Source of the DNA: Bettongia penicillata ogilbyi | Taxonomy: Eukaryota; Chordata; Mammalia; Diprotodontia; Potoroidae | DNA length: 64,000 bases | Reading direction: 5' to 3' | NCBI GenBank assembly: GCA_023548195.1 | Contig: JAJHZJ010000082.1 | Coordinates: 558,001-622,000, forward strand | Part shown: in pieces, positions 23,180-33,705 of the stretch | How the letters are laid out: each line of letters opens with the position of its first letter | How positions within the stretch are numbered: the first letter of the stretch is position 1 | Program-made: the position numbers and the translations under genes | Notes under the pieces: generated by a model | Databases searched by the model: none | What the model was told of the DNA's origin: nothing | What the model saw: the letters and a program-made list of their open reading frames with translations, nothing else

Positions 23180-23342
23180 ACATTTTTATCCTATGCACTT
23201 GAGATGTTCCTTGTCCTGCACTAGGCATTGCGGGAGATATAAAAGAAGAATAAGACATAGTTTCTTCCCTCAAGAAGCTTACAATCTGTCTGGGGAAACA
23301 AACATAATAAAACTATTATTTAAGTATCAAGTGCAAAACGGA
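23180..23342 (-). mobile_element. L2 LINE antisense fragment
   Basis: 'gcactaggcattgcgggaga', 'cttccctcaagaagcttaca', 'ctgtctggggaaacaaacat' match the antisense L2 3' end. Confidence 0.7.
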
Positions 23343-23344
23343 GT

Positions 23345-23565
23345 GTGTTGACTCTGTGAATAATATCTGGATTAGTGATACAAAAAGATCTCCTCAGCCT
23401 AGAACAGTGGGCATACTGATGAAATTTAACAGGGCTAAATGTAAAGTCCATAATGAAGTCCACAAAATAAACTGCTCAAGGATAGGATGGGGAAGCATAA
23501 ATGGATGGCAGAGAATAGATGATCTCTAAGGTCTTTTCCAGAGCTGAATTCTGTGATTCTGTTAG
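23345..23565 (+). mobile_element. L3/CR1 LINE, internally deleted
   Basis: 'cctagaacagtgggcatact' and 'gatgaaatttaacagggcta' match the L3 segment just after the reverse transcriptase core. It then jumps to the terminal 'gatctctaaggtcttttcca' and 'gaattctgtgattctgtt'. Confidence 0.7.
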
Positions 23566-25538
23566 ACAGCTGTTTGAAACTGGAAATATGTGAATAAAGG
23601 GAAGCTTTGCCCTGTAGGGGATTGAATCTGCAAATGTCACCTTTGTTAGCACCCACGCTAAACTCACTTGCCTACCCTACCCCTGGCACATGAAGTTATC
23701 CAGGTGGGTTTTCTATTTTATTCAAATTAATTCTTCCTGTGATTGGCCTGGATCACAGCAGGAGAGGCCTGTTTTCTAGAACCTTCTGGCTTCCCACTCC
23801 AAGGTAAAATGAGTTGCTTCCCTCCCCAGCTAGCTCTTTCCTCTCTAGATTCAGGGACTCCATTTCTGCTCTATTCTAGGAATGATTACTAAGATTTTTA
23901 CAAAGCTGATCTCCCAATAAGCTAATTTCAGTTCCTCAGATGATGATCCATTTGTGGGAGTAAATTATAATAATTTCTTCAGGGGGCCTCTTGCAGATAC
24001 ATCTCAATTCACAAACCTATTTCTAAATGCACAGTTAAAATGGGGGAATGAAGATGAGTGGAGGTTGGATGTTTGTTAGGATTACACATGAGAGGGTGCC
24101 TTGCTGAGGTGGAAGCTGAGTCATAGCTGTCCTTACGGTACAGGAAAACTGAATGATTATTCTGGGCTGCCAGCTACAAACTGCTGGACTCAAGAAGGTC
24201 ACAGGGAGGGGAGAAGTTAGTGCTGAAAAAGACCTGAGATTCTTATATATACAGTGGGTATTCACTTTCCTCCCCTTCCTGAGTTACCAAGGCAAAAGAA
24301 TGGGATTATTTGATGCTTTGTACCACCCTTCCCATAATCCCTTTTGCCCCCACCTTGCTCCTGACTTTTCTCCCATTTTAAAGATGTCCTTGTTGTGATC
24401 TCACCTGGGTATAAATGTTCAGGCAGAGGAACAGTGCCAGTCACCTAGGAATGATTCAGGGCAGAGGGAAGCCACAGAGGGAGGACCATGTGGGAAACCG
24501 ATTTTGTTGAGAGAGTCATTCAGCGACCTTGAGAGGTCTGCTTTTCCCTACCTCTCACTGTGGGGAAGGGGGAAATTGGAACTAGAGGAGAGAGGTGGGA
24601 CTCAGGCGTCTTGAAAAAAGTGAGCAAGATGCAAATCATAAAAAAAGCAATTCAAATCAGCATCACATTTTTGAGTCAACAGTCTGGGTGCCATTTTGGA
24701 AGGAGGTAAGAGATCACTTTTGTTCTCTTTAAGATGATCTAGGAATCTACACTTCTTATAGTAAAGTAGCTCTAGGTCTGCAGTGAAAGTGTCTCTACCT
24801 CATCAGGTCTAAGGAGTTCCCAAGGATGATGGCATAGCCCCAGTACCTTCCTTAATCTTTGGTTTCCATTTCATTTCCTTCCACCATTCCCTCCTATCTC
24901 TTCATCATGTGCTCAAGGAGAAGAGAGATGTTTGGGGACAGTTAGCTCAAATAGGAAGTCTTGTTCCTTCTCCATCTGGCTTTCGGAAGCTCAACTGTAG
25001 TTGTTTTCCACTGAATCCCTTCCAGCGCAGGCAGCAGCTTTTATCTGAGGCAGAACCGGTGCCAATGAGAGCAGAATAATTACCTCGAGTGTTTTGCATG
25101 TGGTGCCTTCATTAACACATCCCCAACATGGCATTTGCAGCCCTCTGTCACAGCACTGTGCCATTGAATCACACTCAATTCATCACCCCCAGATCTTCTG
25201 CTGTCTCGAAAGAGCCAATTATCTCCTCCGTTTCTGCTGGCTGTGCTGGGTGATCCTTCCCTCTTGGTTCATAAAACTTGTCACGTTGCTGTGGTTTTTG
25301 GTACTTACAGGGAAGAGGCGTCTAAAGCAGCTTGCTCCCTGATGAAGCCTGTAGGAAGCTTGGACAACTGCATCTCTGTTTCTAGAGTTAGATCTCCATT
25401 GAAGAGTCAGCTCTTAATATGGGATGGGCTGTGGTGAGATCATGGATTATATCTCTAGAGCTTTCCTAGTCAAAAGTGTGCTTTTCTTCCTGATACTTTC
25501 CTAAAGCATTTTGCATTTCTCCTTTGGCCTCTATACCA
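23566..25538. other. Longest repeat-poor stretch of the window
   Basis: About 2 kb with no transposon recognised by eye, bounded by L3 and MIR. The 24,990-25,215 part has motif-dense, low-complexity-free sequence of the kind seen in conserved non-coding elements. No open frame with family features. Confidence 0.5.
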
Positions 25539-25539
25539 T

Positions 25540-25950
25540 AGGATCATAGACTTAGAGCTCAAGGAACCTCAGGGTATCAAGTCCAACCTCTTAATTGGCA
25601 CTTGAGGAAAGTGAGGCCCAGGGAGTACCCCAAGTATACAGGGATAGTAAGTATCAGAAGTGGGATTTGGACCTTATCTAGGCAGCCAGGTGGTACAATG
25701 GATAGAGTATGGAGCCTGGAATCAGGAAGACTCAACTGCCTGAGTGCAAATCTGGCTTCAGAAACTTAGTAGCTGTGTGACCCTGGGCTTAACCTTGTTT
25801 GCTCATTTGTCAAATGAACAGGAGAAGGAAATGCTCCAGTATCTTTATCAAGAAAACTCCAAATGGGGCCACAAAGAATCTGGTGTGACTGAACAATAAC
25901 ACACCTTCTGACTCCAGAGCTAATGTTCTTTCAACTGTTCTCTGCCGACT
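25540..25950 (-). mobile_element. MIR-type SINE, antisense, split by a SINE
   Basis: The left piece ('aggatcatagacttagagct', 'gcacttgaggaaagtgaggc', 'gtgggatttggacctta') stops at 25,680. The right piece resumes at about 25,901 ('caccttctgactccagagct'). Confidence 0.8.
25681..25900 (+). mobile_element. Marsupial tRNA-type SINE
   Basis: Complete from head 'ggcagccaggtggtacaatg' through 'tagctgtgtgaccctgggc' to tail 'tgtgactgaacaataac'. It interrupts the MIR at 25,540-25,950. Confidence 0.9.
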
Positions 25951-26108
25951 GCTAAGAGTCTGCTTCTAGTCCTAGCTTTACAATTAACGTGCTGTGCAAC
26001 ACTGGACAAATAACTTCTTTCCTCTGTTTGTTTCTTCATTTCTAAAATGAAGGGCTTGGAAACGATAACCTCCAAGGACTTCATTTCAGCTCTAACGATT
26101 TCAAGGTT
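25951..26108 (+). mobile_element. MIR/Ther SINE
   Basis: 'gtcctagctttacaattaac', 'gtgctgtgcaacactggaca', 'tttcttcatttctaaaatga', ending 'ttcagctctaacgattt'. Confidence 0.75.
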
Positions 26109-26109
26109 T

Positions 26110-26295
26110 AAGCCTTACTTCCTTCATGATAAATTCCCTAACTACTTGAGTTCACAATGATCTTTCCCCCTTCAAGACCACTGATGACAAGTACTATTGT
26201 TTCCTCTAATTGCTTCATGGGTGCATATCTTCTTTTTGTAATTAAATTTTTGAGGGTAGGAACTATATCCTTTGCAGTAAAATCTTGGGTGTCTG
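26110..26295 (+). mobile_element. L2 LINE 3' end, decayed
   Basis: 'ccttacttccttcatgataa' and 'ttgagggtaggaactatatc' match the L2 terminal region. Confidence 0.5.
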
Positions 26296-26404
26296 GAATC
26301 ATCAAGGAATTAATTCCCTCAAATAACCACATATTCTGGACAGCTGACCATTTACATCTTTTAGCATCAAAATTTATTTTAACTATTTGAGAGGAAATTT
26401 TTCC

Positions 26405-26640
26405 AACATGTCAAGTCAACTAGTTTTATTAGGTACCTACTGTGTGCCAGGCACTATGTTAAGCACTGAGGATACAAAGAAAGGTTAAAAAAAAGTTCGT
26501 GTTCTAGAGGAGATGACAGTGTAATGGGGGAAACAGTTTGCAAACAATTATGTACAAATAAGACATACAAAATAAGCTACAGATAATCTCAGAGGTATCA
26601 AAACTCAGAGTTCAGTCTAAGAAAGAAACAGAATTAGGCT
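26405..26640 (-). mobile_element. L2 LINE antisense, 3' end
   Basis: 'ttattaggtacctactgtgt', 'gccaggcactatgttaagca', 'ggatacaaagaaagg', 'gtaatgggggaaacagtttg': a clear antisense L2 terminus. Confidence 0.85.
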
Positions 26641-26711
26641 GTATATTAGATTGCTTGAGTGTTTTGTTTCTCTTATGCTGGCAGTATGCATGCAGAGCTG
26701 CAGTTGGAACT

Positions 26712-27176
26712 GAGATCCTTTGCAGTGTTTGGTCACTGAATCCGGACCTCTCTCTGCTGTGCCAGGTACCATAGAACTGACTTAAGTAGGTTCATACCAG
26801 CTCTAACAGACAGAACTAGCACAAGCATCCTAGTTCCAGGGCCTTGAGGACTTTTCAACCTGCACAAATTATAAATACAAAAAAAAAAACAAAACAAAAC
26901 CACAAAGCTGAGTGGGAATGACTGCGTTGTAGCCCAATCAGGTACTGCCAGTGGGTTTGATTTTCTTCATGAAGGGGTGTTTCACAGATGTCAGTAGGTA
27001 TGTGGGGGTTCAAGGAACAAAGAGGAGAGTCAGGTTGAAAAGTCTTCAAGACCCTGGAACTAGGATGCTTGTGTTAGTTCTGTCCACTAGACAGAATCTG
27101 TTTAAAGTAAATTCTATGGTTGTTGGCACAGCAGAGGGAGTTCTGGGTTCAGCAAGCAAACACTGCAAAGGATCTC
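26712..27176. repeat. Long imperfect inverted repeat (about 150-base arms)
   Basis: Left arm 26,712-26,862 (151 bases), loop 26,863-27,030 (168), right arm 27,031-27,176 (146). The inner 54 bases of each arm pair with three mismatches; two become G-U pairs in a plus-strand RNA. The outer ~53 bases also pair well ('gagatcctttgcagtgtttg' against 'caaacactgcaaaggatctc'), with a diverged middle. I recognise no transposon family. It could be a DNA-transposon end pair, two opposed copies of an unknown repeat, or a hairpin transcript locus. Confidence 0.85.
26878..26890. repeat. A-run in the inverted-repeat loop
   Basis: An A-run followed by AAAAC units (26,878-26,900), asymmetrically placed in the loop. 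Confidence 0.85.
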
Positions 27177-27264
27177 TGGTATGTCAAAGTCAATCTGCCT
27201 CCTGATTGGCTGATTCTGATTCCCGGGTTAGTCTGCCCTCCTCTGGATAGTAAGGAAGCTCCAT

Positions 27265-28100
27265 CAAATCCACGTGGTTAGTAAAGTCATTAACCATTCC
27301 ATTTCCACAGAGGGAAGTGACTAAGGGGAAGGAGGACCACAAAAGGCTTCTTGCAGAAGGTAAGACTTTAGCTGAGATTTGAAGGAAGCCAAGGAAACTG
27401 GGAGGTGGAAATGAGGAGGGAGAGAGTTCTGGGCATGGGGGAAGAGGCAATGAAGATGCTTGGAGTCAGAGGATAGAAGACTTGCATGGGAGGAGCAGCA
27501 GGGAGTACAATGTAGCTGGATCACAGAGAACTTGGAGGGTAAGAAGGTGTAAAAAGACTGGAAAGGCAGAAAAGGGAAAAGTTATAAAAGGCTTCAAAAA
27601 CCAGACAGAGGATTTTGTATTTGATCCTGGAGGCAATAGGAAGACCCTGGATTTAATTGAATGATGTGTGCGTGAGACATGTTTAGACCTGCACTTTAGG
27701 AAGATCAATAGAATGGCCGCAGAAAGGATGGATGGGAAAGTCTTGAGGCAGGGAGCCAAACCAGCAGGCTATTGTAATGGCCGAGGTGTGAGATGATCAG
27801 AGCTTGCACCAGGGAGGTGGTAATGTCAGAGGAACAAAATGGATGTATAGGAGAGGGATTGCAAAGGTAAAATCTACAGGATTTGGCAACCAATAGAATA
27901 TGATGAGGGGTGGTAGGGGTTCTAGAAAGAGAGACTTCAAAGATGACACTTAGCTTGTGAACCTGAGTATAGGTCACCAACAGTAATAGGGAAGTTAGGA
28001 AGAGGGAAGGGTTTGGAGAAAAAGAACATGAGTTCAGTTTTGGACATGTCTTCATTAAAATGCAAGATATCCAATTCAAAATGATTAACAGGTAGTTAAA
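27265..28100 (-). mobile_element. L2 LINE, antisense, long copy
   Basis: The longest continuous antisense L2 here. Blocks in order: 'aggcttcttgcagaagg', 'ggaggtggaaatgaggaggg', 'aagactggaaaggcag', 'gaggattttgtatttgatcc', 'gcaggctattgtaatggccg', 'ttcagttttggacatgtctt'. Non-coding. Confidence 0.85.
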
Positions 28101-28114
28101 GGTGGAAAATGTTT

Positions 28115-28263
28115 TTTGGGTTTGTTTTTTGGGGGGGGCAAGGCAATTGGGGTTAAGTGACTTGCTCAGGGTCACACAGCAAGTCAGTGCCAAGTGTTTG
28201 AGGATGTTTTTGAACTCAGGTTCTCTTGACTCCAGGGCTTGTGCTCTATCCACTGTGCCACTT
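28115..28263 (-). mobile_element. Marsupial tRNA-type SINE, antisense
   Basis: T/G-rich tail at the left (28,109-28,137), then 'caattggggttaagtgactt', 'gctcagggtcacacagcaag' and the head 'gctctatccactgtgccac'. A shorter SINE variant than 46,304-46,556. Confidence 0.85.
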
Positions 28264-28265
28264 AA

Positions 28266-28296
28266 TGTGTGTATGTGTGTGTGTGTGTGTGTGTAT
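28266..28296 (+). repeat. (TG)n microsatellite
   Basis: TG units with one TATG interruption, directly after the SINE. Confidence 0.9.
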
Positions 28297-28319
28297 AAAA
28301 TACACACATATTTTTTGTT

Positions 28320-28945
28320 ACATTTTGAATTCCGAGTTGTCTTCCTCACTTCCTCCCATTCCTACACTAGAGAAGGCTGACATTTGATGTAAATATAAAC
28401 ATGTGTATATGTACATATATATTTACATATATGGAACCATAAAACATATGCTTTCATATTTCAGTTCTTTCTCTGAAAGTGGATAGTATTTTCCTTCATA
28501 AATCCTCCGCCACTGATTGGCAAGAACATGTCACTCAGAACAGCTCTGTCATTCACAGTTACTCCTCAAACAATATTGCTATAACTGCATACAACGTTCT
28601 CTTGGTCCTGCTCATTGCACTCTGAATTACTCCATGCAAGTCTTTCCTTGTCTTCCTGAAAGCATCCTGCTTCTCATTTTTTACAGCACAGTAGTAATCC
28701 CATCACAACCAAGACTTGGCCAGTCATTCCCCAAATAATAGGTATTTCCTCAATTCCAAGTTCTTTGCTACTGCAAAGAGAGTTACTATATATACTTCGG
28801 AACATACAAATTCTTTTCCATTTTCCTTGATCACCTTGGGAAAGAGACTTAGTGGTAGAATTGTTGGGTCAAAGGGTATATACAGTTTTATAACTCTTTG
28901 GGCATAATTACAAATTGCTCTCTAAACTGGAATTGTATTCTAAGA
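28320..28945 (-). mobile_element. L1 3' end, 5' truncated, antisense
   Basis: Reads as reverse L1 3' UTR and ORF2 end: 'cagttctttctctgaaagtg', 'tctcttggtcctgctcattg', 'gtcattccccaaataatagg', 'ttgttgggtcaaagggtata', 'ctttgggcataattacaaat'. Confidence 0.85.
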
Positions 28946-29099
28946 TATATTAGGCCTTTATGTACCTTCTTAAACAGTGTACTGTACATAATAAAATTTC
29001 TTTTTGATGACTTAGGGATCCTTAAAATGTGTAAAATTATTATATTGGCATAAATTGTGATGTCCTGAGAATCTACTAAGATATGTAGATATATGTCCT

Positions 29100-29435
29100 C
29101 ACACCATAGACTGCCCCTCACCTCTGACTCAGCTTACGGGATTTCCTTTTAAGACTCAGCTCAAATCCCACCTTTTGTAAGATGCCTTTCCTGTATCCTC
29201 AACTGTTAATGCCATCCCTTCTAAAAGTACCTTCTATAAGTTCTTTAAGTGTCTTGTATGGACCTATTTATGGGTTTTTCTGTCCCATTAGAATGGAATA
29301 TCCTTGAGGGCAAGGATTGTTTTATTGGTGGTATTTTTTCTTTCTATCTATATTGGGACAAAAAGTGCTGGCCACACTAGTACACAACAGTTTATACGCC
29401 CTTAATAAATGGTTGTGGATTGATTGACTACCTTA
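29100..29435 (+). mobile_element. L2 LINE 3' end
   Basis: 'aagactcagctcaaatccca', 'aatggaatatccttgagggc', 'acgcccttaataaatggttg': a typical L2 terminus. Confidence 0.85.
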
Positions 29436-29469
29436 TTTTTTTTACTTCCTTATTCTTTGCTGTGTTATG

Positions 29470-29845
29470 AATAGACAGAGGAGGGATTATGGAATCCTTT
29501 TAATAACCCTTAAAACAGTTAGCACAGGGTTAGGCATATGGTAAACTTGTTGTATTCATAGAAACTGAAGTTGTAGAGCTTAGTTATCATTATGCAGAAA
29601 CCAAATTCTTTCAGAGTGGGGTAACACTGAATTTTTAGCTATCTCTTTGTCATTGTTCCCAGACTCAGAAGCAAATTAAATCCCTAAAGAACGAGCCTGT
29701 GGCAAAGTCTACATTCCCTACCTATTCCTCATTGCTTTAAATTATCACCTACCTGTTATGTAGAACTTCGTGCCAGCTGTGGTTGTTAGAGATTACTGAA
29801 GGGAAGGAAATAAAATGCAATACCTCTCACTAAGGAATTTTATAG
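29470..29845. other. Mostly unassigned; weak L2 tail at 29,500-29,560
   Basis: 'acagttagcacagggttagg' resembles an L2 end. The rest has no recognised feature. Confidence 0.4.
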
Positions 29846-30360
29846 TCTACCAATTAATCAATCAATAATTTATTAAGCATCTCTTATGTTCCAAGCCCTA
29901 GAGACACAGAAAAAAATGAAACTGGTCTTCCCTCACAGAGTTTATATTCTACAGGAGTAGAGAATATGCACATATGAAATTTAGATAAAAATTAATAGAA
30001 AAGTTTTGGGTTTTTTTCTGGGGGTGGGAGTGATAGGGAGTAGAAAGGAAAGAGAAGTTGAGGCAGCTGAGGTTATGTGAAAAGACACCCAATGAAAGTT
30101 TTTCTTTTAGGAAATCAGGGATTCTAAGTGGCTGTGGTGAGGAGGGAGCTCCTTCTGAACATGAGTTATAGCTTATGGAAAAGCATGGAACCCCAACATA
30201 TATGTAGTGTTCTCTATGACAAATGGTAAGATGGTCAGTTTGGCTAGACTAAGAATATGTGGGAAGGAGTAATGTACAACTAACCTGGAAAGCTAAGTTA
30301 AAGCATGGTTCTGAAGGCCAGTAAGAGCTGTCCAAGTAATAGTATCTACTTCGAGTTTAT
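29846..30360 (-). mobile_element. L2 LINE, antisense
   Basis: 'caataatttattaagcatct', 'ccaagccctagagacacaga', 'ttccctcacagagtttatat', then 'gatggtcagtttggctagac' after a diverged middle. Confidence 0.75.
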
Positions 30361-30369
30361 TTTTTTAAG

Positions 30370-31192
30370 TAATTTTTTTTTGTTGATCACTTTTGTTTTT
30401 ACAAAACCTACATCCCTTCAGTCTACTCCCTGAGGGTCATTTTTGCTATAATAAAACTTTTTTATGAGAAAAAAATGATTTAGTAAAACTAGCATACATA
30501 TGGAAAAAAAGTCTGACATTAGATGCAATGTTCCACATCCAAAGTTCCTTGTCTCTGAAAAGAAATGGTGAGGGAAGTAGTTGTCTTCTCATATCCCTTT
30601 GGGTTCAAATTCAGTGTTTATAATTTCACAGCATTCAGTTTTGATGGTTTGGTTGTAGTTTTTATTTCCATTTGCACTACTATGGTCCCCAACCTTAGAA
30701 AGAAGGAGGGACATGCATTTTCTCTCTTTTGAAGGGCCAAATTTGATTATTGTCACTTTGCAGTATTCAGTTTTGATTATTTTGTTGTCATAATTTCCAT
30801 TTATAATGATGTATTCACTGTGTATATTGTTTTTCTTGTTCTGCTCATTTCAATTTTCATCAGTTCATGTAAGTATTCTTATACTTCTCAATATTCATCA
30901 CATTCATTTCTTATAGTGCAACAATATTTCATTACATTCATTTTCCACAACTTATTCAGACATTCCTCAAACCATGGGGAAATAGTTTGTTTTGCTACTA
31001 TAAAAATGAGCTGCTACAAATATTTGGGGGGATATGGGACCTTTCTTTTTGCCACTCACCTCCTTAGAATATATGCCTAATCGAAAAACCTCTGAGTCAA
31101 AGGTTATGGAAGTTGTATTGACTTTCTCTGAATAATTACAAATTCCTTTCCAGAATGGCCAGACCAATTCATAGCCCCACTAGCAATATAGT
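30370..31192 (-). mobile_element. L1 3' end, 5' truncated, antisense
   Basis: Reverse L1 tail: 'gttgatcacttttgttttta', 'ttcttgttctgctcatttca', 'cattcatttcttatagtgca', 'gagtcaaaggttatgg', 'ccagaatggccagaccaatt'. Confidence 0.8.
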
Positions 31193-31204
31193 ATTACCAT
31201 ACCA

Positions 31205-31345
31205 CGGGAAACAATGAATATGAAGAATAAAGAGAAGTATGGGGAAGACTTACATGAATAGATGCAGAACGAGGAAAGCAATAGACACAGTGATTACAAC
31301 AGTATAAAAAGGAAATAATGACAACAAAATAATAAAAACTGAATC
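31205..31345 (+). mobile_element. L1 3' fragment, sense
   Basis: 'gggaagacttacatgaatag', 'atgcagaacgaggaaag', 'cacagtgattacaacagtat' match the L1 ORF2-end/3' UTR. It covers the same L1 part as the adjacent antisense copy, so this is a second insertion rather than an inversion of one element. Confidence 0.65.
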
Positions 31346-31467
31346 TGTAAAATGATAATAATCAAGCTTGACCCTTCAAAAGAGAGAAAGTATGTTTCCC
31401 TCCTTCTTTCCAAGGTTGGAGGAGATTATCACAGTGGAGGCTATAAATACTATCAGATTCACTTGAT

Positions 31468-31640
31468 CTATCAGCCAATTAACAAATCCTTAATTAGTAC
31501 CTCCTATGTTCCAGTTATTGTGCTAGGCAAAGGAGATATAAAGACAAAGAGTGAAATATTCCCTACTCTCAAGGAGCTTATATTCTATCAAGGGAGACAA
31601 CATGAACATATATAAACACAGGGAGAGGAATAAGGACTAG
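31468..31640 (-). mobile_element. L2 LINE antisense, 3' end
   Basis: 'ttaattagtacctcctatgt', 'attgtgctaggcaaaggaga', 'ctctcaaggagcttatattc': a clear antisense L2 terminus. Confidence 0.8.
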
Positions 31641-31689
31641 ACCTGTGATTTCACTGTTAAGAGGGAAATCTGAAGTGAGTAAACTCTCT

Positions 31690-31815
31690 TTACCAGTGCA
31701 GGTTGGTACCTTTTCTGCAACTTAAAGTCTTATAAGCCTGAGGCAGTAGATGCTAGAGACAAGGTTTGAACCTAGGTCTTCCTGGCCTTAGGCCAGCTCT
31801 ATCTATTGTGCCACA
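31690..31815 (-). mobile_element. MIR/tRNA-type SINE fragment, antisense
   Basis: 'ggtttgaacctaggtcttcc' and 'gctctatctattgtgccaca' are the head side of a reverse SINE. Confidence 0.65.
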
Positions 31816-32165
31816 TTGCCTTCCCCTCTATTTCCTTCTCTCCCCTTGACTCCACTCCACCCCTTCTGTCTCTGCCTCTCTCACCAACGATATGACCTCC
31901 TTGTTGCTCCTCCCATATCATACTCCATTTCCCAACTCTGGGTATGCTTCATGCCTGGAACTCTCTCCCTCTTCATCCCCACCTTCTACCTTCCCTTGGC
32001 TTCAGTTAAAGTCTCCCCTTTAACAAGAGTCTTTTTCCAGTCCTCCCTGATCTTAGTGTCTTTGACTTTGAGAGCAAGGTTTTTCTTTTGCCTTTCTTTG
32101 TATCCCTAGCACTTAGCACAGTACCTGGAATAGAGTAGGAGCTCTATAAATGCTTGTTGATGAAC
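31816..32165 (+). mobile_element. L2 LINE 3' region
   Basis: 'ttcatgcctggaactctctc', 'ttggcttcagttaaagtctc', 'tccctagcacttagcacagt', 'ataaatgcttgttgatga'. A clear L2 end. Confidence 0.85.
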
Positions 32166-32169
32166 AGAA

Positions 32170-32715
32170 TATAAAATAAACACAAAGTAGTTATGGAGGA
32201 CATTAGTGGTGAGTGGGGAGGAATCGGGAAAAGTTTCCTGACGAACATAATGCTTAAGCTGTGTCTCAAAGGAAGAAAAAGATTCCGTAAGTTGAAAATA
32301 AGAAGAAATTGTATTTCGGTCGTAGCAAATAGTTAATACAAAGGCAAAGACATGGGAAATGGAGTATTGAATATGTAAAACAGTGGAAAAGCTAGTTTGG
32401 TGGGATTCTGCAGTGTGGGGAAGAGAAATATATATGTTTCCTAAGAGACTGGAAAGATAGTTTGAGCCAGGTTGTGAATGACTTTAAAAGCCAAATATGG
32501 GCATTTTTTCCCCTAGTGACAATACGGAGCCTTTGTAGTTTACTGAGTAGGCTAGTAATGTGGTTACGCATGTGCCTTTGGGAAATCACTTTGGCAGCTG
32601 TATGGAGGATGGACCAGAAGACAGACTTGAGGCACAGACACTAATGAGAAGGTTATCGCAGTATTCTAGGTTAAAGGTAACCAGAGTCTGAAGTAGTGAG
32701 GTAGCTATGTGAGAG
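32170..32715 (-). mobile_element. L2 LINE, antisense
   Basis: 'gggaaaagtttcctgacgaa', 'gccaggttgtgaatgacttt', 'gaaatcactttggcagctgt', 'atgagaaggttatcgcagta'. It lies tail to tail with the plus-strand L2 just before it. Confidence 0.8.
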
Positions 32716-32849
32716 AAATATACAAAATTGAGCACATGAAAAATTTAACAAGAGCTAAATAAGACCAAGTCGAAAAACAAACAAACCCCAAACCACAAGA
32801 CATTACAATAAATGTGAATAATTGCTGAATGAGTGATTGAGATGAATGT

Positions 32850-33060
32850 TATGAAAGCTCAAAAGAGGAAGAGATCCTTGTGAGTTAGAAAGGTTTCGGG
32901 AAGATTTCAAGGAGGGAGTGGAACAGGTACTGAATCTTGAAGGAGGCTAGGGTTTGGATAGGCATAGGAGAATTGTAGGATTCCAACAGAGGGAACAATG
33001 TAAACAGAGGCCTGGAGGTAGGAAAGTATACTACATATGGGGACAAGAGGGGAACCCTAG
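32850..33060 (-). mobile_element. L2 LINE antisense fragment
   Basis: 'ctgaatcttgaaggaggcta', 'ggcctggaggtaggaaagta' and nearby text fit the antisense L2 middle. Confidence 0.6.
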
Positions 33061-33193
33061 AGAGAAAATTTTTCCAAGTGCTTCAAAAATCCTAGGGAAT
33101 AGAATTAGAGACTACTAGAACTGGAATGACCTTTACAACATCATCTAATGTGGACTGACTTCCCCTTAATTTTTGTATTAAAAATTTTTTTAC

Positions 33194-33204
33194 GGATGCC
33201 TTTT
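33194..33204 (+). repeat. Candidate target-site duplication of the U6 retrocopy, left
   Basis: 'ggatgcctttt' here against 'agatgtctttt' at 33,317-33,327: nine of eleven bases agree. Confidence 0.45.
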
Positions 33205-33207
33205 TTT

Positions 33208-33314
33208 AAATAAATGGAATGCTTCATGAATATGTGTGTCATCTTTATGGAGGAGCCATGCTAATCTTCTCTGTATCATTCCAATTTTAGTATATGAGCT
33301 GCTAAATCAAGCAC
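33208..33314 (-). pseudogene. RNU6 pseudogene: U6 spliceosomal snRNA pseudogene
   Basis: About 107 bases complementary to U6. 'gaggagccatgctaatcttc' and 'tctgtatcattccaatttta' on the plus strand are the reverse of the conserved U6 centre and 5' domain. The 3' part ('aaatggaatgcttcatgaa') and 5' end (33,311-33,314) are both present. Many substitutions fall in the 5' stem and in the 33,230-33,255 region, so it is a full-length but decayed copy. A T-run (33,201-33,207) lies at its 3' side, and a candidate short duplication flanks it, as L1-driven retroposition would leave. No U6-type promoter is recognised. Confidence 0.92.
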
Positions 33315-33544
33315 TTAGATGTCTTTTTATATCACACTCACTTCTAAATATTATACTTCCCTATACTGCCAAAGGAACCCTCTCTTATAACAAAGAAAAA
33401 CAAGTGAAACCAACCAAGTCCAAGAGTGTATGTAGCATTCTGTACCCACAGTCCCTCACCTCTCTACCAAAAGCCGAATGGCACTTCCACATCTCTTTTC
33501 TGAAGGCCAAGACTGAACACTGAGATTTCTCAGCATTTAGCTTC
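33315..33544. other. Unassigned non-coding stretch
   Basis: No recognised feature. The open frame 33,236-33,523 starts inside the U6 pseudogene and is not a gene. Confidence 0.5.
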
Positions 33545-33705
33545 CTTTTAGCCTGAAGCCTTCATTTTTACAAATGAGGAAAGGGAGGATCAGAGAGGAG
33601 AAGATAATTTTCCAAGGTTACCCCAGGAGTTAGGCACAGAACTGATACTAGAATCCAGGACTTGGGACTCAAAGTGCAGGATCTTTGTATTCTACAATGC
33701 TTCTC
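33545..33705 (-). mobile_element. MIR-type SINE, antisense
   Basis: 'tttttacaaatgaggaaagg', 'cagaactgatactagaatcc', 'ttgtattctacaatgcttct' fit the reverse MIR pattern. Confidence 0.7.

Noticed and set aside
27705..28349. 214-codon minus-strand open frame, the longest in the window
   Set aside because: It spans antisense L2, a SINE and a GT microsatellite. Its peptide is the sense-strand reading of L2 non-coding 3' sequence, not a host protein.
30370..31345. Possible twin-primed (inverted) single L1 insertion
   Set aside because: The opposed pieces cover the same L1 part (both contain the 'acttacatgaa' region), so they are two separate insertions.
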